64,000 bases of DNA from Phytophthora vignae f. sp. vignae (lineage: Eukaryota > Oomycota > Peronosporomycetes > Peronosporales > Peronosporaceae). Position 1 is the stretch's first letter. Every line of letters begins with the position of its first letter. This document shows positions 42,601-51,996 of this stretch, piece after piece. Position numbers and translations under genes: made by a program. The notes beneath the pieces were generated by a model. The model did not search any database. It saw only the letters and a program-made list of their open reading frames with translations, and had not been told where the DNA came from. The stretch lies in assembly GCA_016169955.1 (NCBI GenBank), contig JABJUM010000017.1:296001-360000 (forward strand), given 5' to 3'.

Positions 42601-43936
42601 ACACGGCGCTTGCCTGATTGCTCCGGTCCAAGGGATTACAGGGCCGACTGTCACAGTGGACCCCAATTCTCTCGCCATGGAAGTTGGAAATTTGCCGATC
42701 CATGAAGGGAGAAGAAGAACTCCTCGGCGCACTGGCCGCGAGCATTACACCGCGCTTCGTCGATGCGGCGCTAGAAGAAATCGCCCCGCGGAAACGGGCG
42801 TCCAGGATTGCGGTCATACCAGTCCCCGACGTGGCGAACGACCAAGTCTTGCACATCCTGAGCTTCGACGGGTCGGCAAAGGCGAAACGAGAGCGTGGGG
42901 CTTATAGTGCCGTCATCTGGAAGCTGCCGGGCTGGGAGTTTGTGCGCGCCTTCAGGCTACATGACTGACCTTACTATCAATGAGGCCGAATACCGGGGAC
43001 TGCTACTCGGGTCTTCACTTCTTGAAGACCTCGATGACGTCGCACGACTGGTCGTGTGTGGAGACTCCAACCTCGTCATCCGACAAAGGCGGGACGAGAT
43101 GGACTGTAAGTCGCCCGGGTTGAGGTTGTTGCGACAAATGACGCGGGATGCGCTCCAGACGTGGCCACGCCACGAGCTCTTCCACGTGCGACGAGACTGG
43201 AATGCGAGCGCTGACATGTTGGCCGGACAAGCTTTGCAGCGCCAGGGGGGCTGCAACGTGTAATTCCTGACGAGGTTCAAGATCTGAGAAGACGCTAGAT
43301 CGCTTGGAAGAGGTCATTCGACCACAGACAACGAGTCCCGAGATAGCGTTTCCATCCAACCTCCACACCAAAAACTCGACGCGGCAAATCGCGACGCGAA
43401 AACGTACGACGCAGATGACCCCGCCGAGGAGGGCATGGACGCGGGATGCGAGACGGCACAAGTCCTCGCCGTGACGACGCGCTTGGCTGCCGCACACTCC
43501 ACAACACGCGGGGGTCGATCTCCAGAAGTCCTGGAAGAGTTGGTGGTGCAACGGCTGCGCCTGGACCGCATCCGCATCGCCCCAGACGAAGAGGTCTGGG
43601 TCGTCAACCTCAAGAAGTACCTTTGTGGCGATGTCGGGGAACTATCTCGGCGCGAGGTGAAGAACTGCCAGAAGCTTGCGCCTCAGTACGAAGAAGGCGA
43701 GGGTTTACTACCAGCCGTGAAGCGACGAGTCCGCAGAGGATCGCGACGCAATGATGAAATTGGTGATCCCGGAGCCTCTTCGGGAAGATGTTCTTCACCA
43801 CTACCACGCGAGCCTAAAAGGCGGACACCAGGGGATCGGCCGCACATATAAACGCGTGAGACGGCGCTTCCACTGGCCAGGGATCTTCAGGAGCGTCCAG
43901 CGCTACGTCGGCGAATGCTCCTCGTGTCCCACTTGA
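42601..43936 (+). pseudogene. Element G, right part: end of RNase H, archaeal-type RNase H, integrase zinc domain
   Basis: Continues the frame cut at 27948 (LTR | H-TALA, stop, LLRSKGLQGRLSQWTPILSPW). A second RNase H follows: SFDGSAKAKRERG near 42865, LTINEAEYRGL near 42970 in a shifted frame, VCGDSNLVI, NASADMLAG near 43205. A linker similar to A then leads to the integrase zinc region LVIPEPLREDVLHHYHASLKGGHQG...CSSC (43755-43933), where a TGA follows. The integrase core is missing. The first RNase H again has Arg for the third Asp (VLTRH). This old copy shows that dual RNase H is ancestral to the family here. Confidence 0.85.
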
Positions 43937-45167
43937 GCGGTGTAGCAGGCGGTGTAGCACTCGAGCTTGAGGCAGAGTGTCCGGTTGTTAATGCAAGTTT
44001 CGGGCAGATGCTGCGGCTGCGAAGCAGGCGTAGGAGGTGGCCGTAACAAATAAGAAAAATAATTAAGGAATAGAAAACGAAAAAGAAAGGTTTATACCAA
44101 ACCCCTTCTACCCAGCCTTCGCTAGCTTCAAATAGCGCGAGCGGGCTTTCTAGACGTTTGTTAACCTCCTTTAGAGCAAGAAAAACGTCCTGTGAAAGCG
44201 TGTAGTAGAACTAGTGTCCAGTGTCTAATTAAAATGGAAGCACTTTTCGGTTTTGGGCAAATATGAGGGAGGTTATCCCCAACAAAATTGGTCCTTATAA
44301 CGAAGGGGTAGAAGGCCAATCAGATCGTATCTAAGTGATTCAATACAAATTTCAAGACAAGTTTTGTCCTAACCAGCCCAATAAGGACAAAATCCTTCAA
44401 AAGTCGAGGCTGAAAATATACCGGTCGGCGCGCTTTCAGTCCGCCCAACACATTGATTCCACCAAAACTCTTCATTCCCGCATTACGATCAAAGTGTTAT
44501 TAATAACTACCAAGTCACCATGTCCATGACTTCCACTTCTAAGCTTAGCAAACGATTCCGCCTCACTCACGCATAGAATCTCCGCATCATCGCCACGGTG
44601 GAGAGCACTCGCTGAGCATGTCCTACATTGCGCTCGACCGAATAGGAGAACGAGTAGATGAGCCTTAAGTAGGTGATATTCTTACCCCTTTGATGTGGTG
44701 TGAGGGCCCATGGTCGAAAGTTACAGCTGAGACCATATACTTAAATATAATTCCTGATCGGGCCTTATTTAACAAGGCCTGCATCAATTCCTTGGTAAGG
44801 TAAATAATTCCCTTTTTCTAAACCAATTGAATTCTCCTTATACTCTTGAAAACCTTTTTTGCTCGAGCTGCTGCGCGAAGGCAACACACCTCCAGCGCTC
44901 ACCACCGCTTCCAGTGTACAGACCAAACACTTGTCATTCCATGGTACCCAATATGATGCTATATATGTTGAAATGGTGTGTCGCACATGGTATACCTGTC
45001 ACTCCGCATACTTCCCTTTGAAAAATTATACCCAGGTAAAAGCCAGAAAGTCAAAACCCAAGGCGACTCTCAACAGCAGCAGCGTTGAACGTTGCTATCG
45101 GTAGCTGTCCGCGCCCCAGACCCCGCTCGAGAGACCCCGCCTACCGAGCCAGCAGACTTACGAGAGC
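43937..45167. other. Transition region between transposon island and genes
   Basis: About 1.2 kb, clearly more AT-rich than either side; no gene is recognised. It begins with a small GGCGGTGTAGCA direct repeat (about 43937-43965). It should contain the promoter of the downstream gene; a GTCACTCCGCATACTTCCC initiator-like stretch lies near 44998, but is about 170 bp from the start codon. Confidence 0.4.
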
Positions 45168-45996
45168 ATGGCGCTGCACGACGGGCTGGTGAACTGGCCG
45201 CTTTTTTTCGGCAGTATCCTCGTGGGCTTCGGCCCGCTGGCCGCGCTCTTCTTCGTGGTGGTGGCCAAGCGCGCGCAGCTGGTGATCCTGGCGCTCAGCG
45301 GCGCCTTCGTGTGGCTCGTGGCCATCCTCGTGACGGCCACGTTATGGCAGATCATCCCGCCGCTTAAGACGTCGCTGTCGGCCACTGTGCCCGTAGGCGT
45401 CGTGGTGCAGGAGGCCTTCCGCCTGCTCTTCTTCTACCTCTACACGCGCACGGAGCTGGCCGTCAAGCGTGTGACCACGTCCTCGCACCAGCTGCCGCTC
45501 AACGACATCACGTCTTCGCTCGCGGGCGGCGTGGGCTTCTCTGTCATGCACGCGCTGCTCATGTTTGGCAGCCTTGTGGGCTCGTCCACGGGCTCGCGCG
45601 GGGCCGCCTTCTCGGCCTCGTGCGAGAGCATCCCTCTCGTCTTCTCGGCCGCCATCTCCACACTGGCGCTTACGGCGCTGGACGTCGCGCTCATGGTTGT
45701 CGCCTTTGACGGCTACCGCAAGCGGTCCGCGCTGGCCGTGGGCGCCGTTTTCGTCATCCACATGGGCGTGGCCCTGTCGGTACGGTGGCAGTCTTCTTAC
45801 CCGCTGTGGATATTGGTAGCTTGCTCTCCTCTGACTCTGTATGCGCTGATCTGCTGCGTTCCAGGCGCTGGCCAACATGAACACGAACGGCTGCTACGTC
45901 TCCATCCCCGTGCACTACGCCGGAACTGCCTTGGCCTGCGCGGGCGCCACGATGATCGTGTGGCGATCCAAGAGGCATGCGCTGGACGCCAAGTGA
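45168..45996 (+). CDS. APH1: APH-1-like gamma-secretase subunit
   Basis: Exons 45168-45815 and 45865-45996, with a 49-bp GT-AG intron in phase 0, give 259 residues, the usual APH-1 length. The start is the ATG followed by ALHDGLVNWPLFFGSILVGFGPLAAL, which matches the family N-terminus (FFGCTFVAFGPA in animals). Seven hydrophobic segments are visible. Family signs: VVVQEAFRLLFFYLY, the glycine-spaced helix GGVGFSVMHALLMFG, and polar residues within membrane helices, including His in VMHALL and VIHMGVA. The C-terminus is short and basic (WRSKRHALDAK). APH-1 is a scaffold that assembles with presenilin, nicastrin and PEN-2 in ER/Golgi and endosomal membranes for intramembrane proteolysis. The partners are not in the window. 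It converges with AROM, 236 bp apart. Confidence 0.82.
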
Positions 45997-46232
45997 ATGG
46001 CCGACTCAAGCCAGGAAGCAAGATACCACAGGCGGTGAATATTCGTCCTCGCACGACAAGAAGAAGTTGCCCGGCTTCCAGAACAGCGGTCTCCGTCGTG
46101 ATGGAAAGCTGTCCGAATGTAATGTGCACGCGCCTTGATTTTTTTTATCTTACCAAGTCTTTAGTGTTTTTCTTGCTGGTCCGGGGATGCATGCACGTGC
46201 GCACGGTAGCTTGGGTGTCTACTGGCACTTGT
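45997..46232. other. Convergent 3' region between APH1 and AROM
   Basis: 236 bp between two stop codons. It contains a T-rich stretch (TGATTTTTTTTATC, near 46136) and no ORF. It must hold the 3' ends of both transcripts. Confidence 0.6.
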
Positions 46233-49200
46233 TTAGGCGCTGGAAAGCCGCTGGTCGACAGGCACGTGCTGGCGGCACGCCTCCTTGATCGCCTCCTCGT
46301 TCACCTTCCACACCTGGGTGGCCTTGTGCCAGCGGTAGAACTGCTCGATGCCCTGCTCGTACAGCATCTCGTAGCCCTGGATGCACACGGCACCGCCCGC
46401 AGCGTGCGCATGCGCGAGCATCGGCGTGATAGGCGGCATGTAGGCCGCGTCCAGCACCACTACCTTTCCGCCGTCGGCGCGCGGAGCCACGAGGTAGTCG
46501 GGTAGCTGGAACCCTGCCTGCGCCGGGATCGTCCCCACCACTACATCGACCTGGGCCAGCGTGTCGGGAGTAAGCTCCGACAAAGCCTCCGCGTCGAAAC
46601 GAGCAGCCACGGCCTGGGCCTTCTCCAGAGTGCGGTTAAAGATGAACAGCTTGCCGACACCCAACTGGCGCATCGCGTAGGATGCAGCCATGGAAGTACC
46701 GCCTGCGCCAACAACGAGTGCCGTCAGCTCCGCAGCAGGCTTCCTCACGCTGAGGGTGGCCAAACGCTTGCTGATGGGACGCAGGATGCCAAGCCAGTCC
46801 GTGTTGTCGCCCTTCCAGTACGGGGAACCGTTGCGGTCCTCGCGCATGATGGTGTTCACAGCGCCAATAGCTTTCGCGGCCGGCGACAGTTCGTCTAGGT
46901 GCTCCATGATGTCCACCTTCAGCGGAATCGTGACGGAGCCACCACCAAAGGTAGTACAGGGGGCTTGCATGCGCTGCACGATCTCCATAACGTCCGTGGT
47001 GTCATGCAGCCCGTAGGTGAAGAGCGAAGCGAGCGACGTGGACTCAAAACCCGCGTTGTGCATTGCAGGCGACGGCGATTTCTGGATCGGGGACCCGAAC
47101 AAGAAGAACTCGCGCGCTGATGAACAGCAAACAACAGACGCATGAAAGCATGGACAGAAGTGAGATAATGCGCGTTTACGGAGCACACACATCAAGCGCA
47201 GGCGTGTGCTATCACAAGTCTACAGATTAGATACCTGGGAGAAGTCCAAGCTGCTTGCGCAAGGTCATGATCTCCTCGACGGAAAGCTGTCCGGGTGCCG
47301 CGGTGGCAGGCAGCAGCGGGTGCGTCACCGGCGTGAGCGTGCGGTTCAGCACACGAGTCAGCTTGCCTGCCTCCGTGGTGCAGAGAGAAATAATCGGCAT
47401 CTGCTGCTGCCACACATTCGCGAAGTCCTTGGCCACGCGGTCAACCATGAGCGCATCCTGGGGAGAATAGGCCTTCACGACCACCTTCACGATTTGCACC
47501 TTGCCCCGCGAGTAGCACTCGTTGAAAATAGCCTTCGTCTCCGCCTCGGACGTCGGCTTCTGCACAGCGTGGAAGGACGAGATGATGGCTGACCGGTGGC
47601 GGTTAGCGAGCAGGTGCTCGCGCGCCTTACGCGACCAGCACGTCTCCATGTCCACGAACTCGCAGCCCAGGCGGACACCAAGCTGGAGCAGCTCGAACAT
47701 CTTCTGCTCGTGCTCCTCGCCATCAGGGAAAGCACCTCCCTGGCCCTTGGAGCGCACGGTGAAGATGATCGGGAGCGTCGAAAGCGACCGAAGAAGTGCC
47801 ACTTGAGCAGCCACAAACTTCGTGTTTTGAGGGTACTTCAGCAGATCAACACGCAGCTCCAGTGCATTGGCGCCCTTGGTAATATCGCTGATAATCGGGC
47901 GCGCATCGTTCACATCGGGGAACGTAAGTGACAGGAAGAACGTGTCCGCCCGGCAGGCAGAGCGGTAGTCGAAGCTCGTAGGCAGACCAGGAAGGATAAC
48001 GGAGAGGAAGCGCACAAAGTCGCGGTCGATACGTGGGTAGTCCTTGTCGCCAACATTCACCACGAATTCAAACGCAGCGCTGCGCTGGTAAAGCGGCTCA
48101 CGTCGCGCCCAAACATTCGCGTGGGTGTCTCCCAGCGACGGGCGGTGCGACTCCTCGGCAGTGTCCAGGTACGCCAGAACATCCTTGATGTCACGGTGCA
48201 CGTTCACCACGTACGGGTACTTGGCGAGCGCGTCCACGATCTCAGGGGTTTCCACAACACCGCCTCCGCAAGAAATGATCGTGGCAGGCGGCGGGCTAGC
48301 GATAAGGCGCAGCAGCAGCTCCTTTTGCTTTTCGCGGAAAGCTTCCCACGTGTGGTTGTGGCGAGCAACAAAGTCAGCAATGGTCTCGCCAAGCTCCTTC
48401 TCCAACACCTTGTCCGTGTCCAGAAGATTCAGCTTCAGGGTTGCGGACGCGGCCTTCGCTAGCGAGCTCTTACCCGCACCACGCATGCCAATCAGGAAAA
48501 TTCCAGGCACCGTGGTGTCATCGGAGTTGCTGTTGTTCGAGTGCTCCTCGACAACAGGGGCCACCTGGAGTCCAAGGTGCATCTGCACGTGGTCCCAGAA
48601 CTCCGGGTAAGTCTTGTCCGTGCACTCCTTGTCAGTGATGATGACGTTGTCCACCACGGAGCCCAGGACAGCAAAACTCATGGCGATACGGTGGTCATTG
48701 TGGCATGCGATCAGCGCCTTCTTCAAGTGACCGGTCTTGCCGGCAGTGCCCGTGATCCAGATGCCGTCAGGCAGCTCACCGCACTCCACGCCAATCTTGC
48801 GCAGCTCGGTCACCATAACCTCAATGCGGTTGCACTCCTTCACGCGCTGGTTCGCGATGCCGGTGATCCTTGTCGTGCCGTCCGCCACCGCAGCAAGGGC
48901 GACGGCCGTCATGAACGCGTCCGTCATCGTTTCCATGTCAATGTCCACGGCCTTCAAAGGGGTACCGTCCTGCGGGCCAGTCACCGTCGTCGAAGTAGCA
49001 TCCTGAGAAGTAGTGCACCCCATGGAGCGAAGCAAGGTGTGGAAAGCGGCATCTCCCTGCAGACTGGTGTTGCCCAGAGCCTCCACCGTCACCTGTCCGC
49101 CCGTAATGGCGGCAAATGCCAACGGGTACGTGGCCGACGAGGCGTCCACCTCAACAGACACTTCCTTCGGGTTCTCGTACACACCGCAAGGCACCCGGTA

Positions 49201-50997
49201 GCGGTTGGGGGCGAGAGTTTCCACCGGGATGCCGAACTGCTGCATGAGCTGCGTGGTCATGAGGATGTACGGCAGCGACGTCGGCTCCTCCTCTTCAAGC
49301 TCCAGCACAAGCGGCTCCTTGGCGTACGGCGCGCTGATGAGCACAGACGACACGTACTGGCTGCTGACCTTGGCGGCCAAGCGCATGGTGCCACCACGCA
49401 GCCCAGTGCCACGGACGGCAATCGGCGGGCAGCCCTCAGTCTCAAGGTAGGAGATTTCGCAACCATTGCTGCGCAGCGCATCCACCAGAGGTGCAATCGG
49501 GCGCTCCTTCATACGGTAGTTGCCCGTGACGACCACCGTGCCGTCGTTTTCGCTCGGCACCAGCGTCATAGCGCTCGTAAGGAAGCGCGCAGCGGTGCCG
49601 GCGTTGCTCAGGTAAATCTCCTCTCCGTCGGCCACAGTGGCAAACTTTCCGGCGGTGCCCTCCACGACCAGCACAGCGCCGTTGTCTTCCCACGAGAATT
49701 TGGCACCGACCTTCTGCAGCGCGTTCATCATTACTTGCGTATCGTCGGAGTGGAGAAGACCCGTGATGCGGCACGAGCCTTTGCCGAGGGCCGCCATGAG
49801 CAGCACGCGGTTCGAGATGGACTTGGAGCCAGGAACGCGGATGGTGCCGTTGGCCTTCGAGCCAGGCACCATGCGCACCTGCTTCTCGAGCACGAGCTCG
49901 ATCTGGTGGTCCTTGACAGCGCGCGCGTACGGGTTGGAAAGAACCTTGCCAATCTCCTCGAGCAGCACAATCTTCTTGACGCCCTGGCTGTTCTTCTTGT
50001 CCACCTCCATCTTGACGAGCACGTCGCGCGTCGCGACGTGGTCGGGCACACGCACGGGGAGGCCGTAAGCAGCGAGGCAGCGGCGCAGACGCCCCACCGT
50101 GGCCGACGTGCAGACGCCCATGCCACGAGCGATCTCGGCCTCCTTGATGCAGCCCATGGAGACGCACTCGCCGTGCAGGTACTCGGGCTGCACCAGCGCC
50201 TCGATGCCGTGGCCGATGCTGTGGCCGAAGTTGAGGATGGCGCGCAGACCCATCTCCTTGGTGTCCTCCGTCACGACCGTGGCCTTGACCTGCACCGTGA
50301 GCGCCACGACGCGCTGCACGACGTCCATGTCGGAGAGCGAGAGGATGGTCTCGGCCGACGTCTCCAGCAGCTCGAAGAGCTCGGCGTCGAAGATGGCGCC
50401 GGACTTGATGACCTCGCCCATGCCGTTGATGAGCTCTCGCTTGGGCAGCGTGTGCAGGACGCTGAGGTCGATGTAGACGCGCTGCGGCATGTGGAAGGCG
50501 CCCAGCAGGTTCTTGCCGGCCTCGACGTCGATGCCGGTCTTGCCGCCGATGCTCGAGTCCACGCAGGCCAGCAGCGACGTGGGCACCTGCACGAACGGCA
50601 CGCCGCGCATGTAGGTGGAGGCCACGTAGCCGGCCAGGTCACCCACGACGCCGCCGCCCACGGCCACGACGCACGTGTCGCGGTGGCAGCGGTTGGGGAA
50701 GAGCACCTCGTCCTCGATCTTGGCCTTCATCTCGCGGCACTTGGACGCCTCACCTGCGGGCACAGCGTACAGCAGCACGCGGCGCGCGGCGTTGCCCTGG
50801 GCCGCAAGCAGCTCGGCCAGCTGCGCGCGCAGCGGCTCGGCGTACAGCGGGCCGACGTTGGCGTCTGTGAGGATCACGAAGGTGGCCGTGCCAGGCATGC
50901 GCTGCAGCAGGTCCTCGGCCACGAAGCGGGACTGCAGCAGGGCCGAGCCCAGCACGATGTCGTACGAGCCGCACGGGACGACCTGCGGCGCGGACAT
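46233..50997 (-). CDS. AROM: Pentafunctional AROM protein (shikimate pathway)
   Basis: Exon 1 is 50997-47235 and exon 2 is 47116-46233, with a 118-bp GT-AG intron (47234-47117); 1548 residues. The upstream in-frame codon at 51033 is TTG, so the ATG at 50997 (MSAPQVV) is the start. Order: 3-dehydroquinate synthase (about 5-380; GGGVVGDLAG, HSIGHG), EPSP synthase (382-810; PGSKSISNR, NAGTAARF, CHNDHRIAMSF), shikimate kinase (830-1000; Walker A GMRGAGKSS), type I dehydroquinase (1005-1230; ELRVDLLK, SFHAVQ, Schiff-base Lys in IVKVVVK), shikimate dehydrogenase (1258-1548; SPAMHNA, VGAGGTSMAA, GYEMLYEQG). It converts DAHP to EPSP in the cytosol. Length and order match fungal AROM. All five domains look complete. 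The intron falls at the dehydroquinase/dehydrogenase boundary. Confidence 0.96.
47117..47234 (-). other. AROM intron
   Basis: On the minus strand the exon ends CTCCCAG, the donor is GTATCT and the acceptor GTTCATCAG, phase 1. Splicing joins QLGLLP to AREFFLFGSPIQKS. Without splicing the frame stops two codons after the exon end, before the dehydrogenase domain. Confidence 0.9.
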
Positions 50998-51030
50998 AGC
51001 AGATCTGGGGCGTGGAGGCGTTAAAAAGAG

Positions 51031-51037
51031 CAAATGA
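51031..51037 (-). promoter_or_regulatory. Candidate initiator of AROM
   Basis: Minus strand TCATTTG followed by CTCTTTTT, about 35 nt before the ATG. It resembles the oomycete initiator (TCAYTYY with a downstream T-rich element) and would give a short leader, as is usual in Phytophthora. One position departs from consensus. Confidence 0.4.
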
Positions 51038-51944
51038 CGTGTTGGGTGTGTGGAGCGCCATCGGCTGTACTTAATTGGAGAGCAGGGGCACTGTTAGGAA
51101 GCGGGGGTCTTATTGCACCTTTTCTGAAAAGGTTAAACATGACCCATAAGAATCTTCCGGCAAGGAGCTGGTCGAAGCGAAGGGATCTGTACAGGTATGT
51201 CGATATTTAGCGCTCGGTGTAGGCTAACTATGACTTTTCCGAACCGTGATCATAGTTGACACCTATACTATTCCTCCTTTGGCTTCGAAGGACACTTGGT
51301 GAAGGGCGCCGCTGCGCCACGAGCAGCTTCGAGAGAGAAGAGCAGAAGTAAAAGCACTCGTCCACTCAAGCGGCCACACCTCGCAAAGCTTCTTCAACAG
51401 CAGCCTCGTTGCTGTGAGCGGGTGCATGTATTACGTAGTATAGTACATGTATAGCACGACTCGTGCAGCGCCCAGTTCATCATCATATTTATCGTGCAGC
51501 ACGAGAAGTGGGCATACGCACATAAAGCTTAAGCCTTTCACTACGCAAAGAGAGGGTGTTTGGCATTTCAATGCCCTACCTTTTGGGGTTTCAATTCCCA
51601 ATGACCTCTAGTACACTCGCGTAGCTTCCCGAAATTTCAGAGTTTCCTAAACACCACTTTCGAAACAAGATTTTTACCATCTGGTGTCGGTTGTTCACGT
51701 GTAAGTGTATATAAGTGTAGACAATATTGGCATCACGGTCCTCTTCGCGGTGTCGTGCAGCTCCAGAGGATCGCGAGTGCAGGCGCCGAATCGCTGGAAG
51801 CTCGACGGGCTGGTGCAGCACGGGGGCGTGAATGGCCGGGCAGTACAGTAAATGACTGCCTGCCCACCTACCTGCCTGCCTGCCTGGGCCGTAAAAGTTC
51901 TTGGACGCCCGGCCCCCACTCAAGCGACGCCGATCCGGCCCAAG
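51038..51944. other. Divergent intergenic region, AROM and giant gene
   Basis: About 0.9 kb with no supported ORF, more AT-rich in 51060-51740. It contains TACGTAGTATAGTACATG near 51432. It presumably carries regulatory sites for both divergent genes, none of which is recognised. Confidence 0.5.
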
Positions 51945-51960
51945 AGTCATTCGCCAAAGT
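51945..51960 (+). promoter_or_regulatory. Candidate initiator of the giant gene
   Basis: AGTCATTCGCCAAAGT matches the oomycete 16-nt initiator and flanking element (GCTCATTYYNCAWTTT) at about 11 of 16 positions, and lies about 40 nt upstream of the ATG. Confidence 0.4.
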
Positions 51961-51996
51961 GCCTGTCCAAGAAGATCGATCCGACCGACGCACGCC

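Noticed and set aside
45342..45884. 180-codon minus-strand frame overlapping APH1
   Set aside because: Arg/His-rich shadow of a conserved membrane protein gene.
48541..51024. 827-codon open frame on the plus strand opposite AROM
   Set aside because: It is the mirror of a highly conserved five-enzyme gene. It is rich in His, Arg and Leu with no domain, and its openness follows from the GC-rich codons of AROM.
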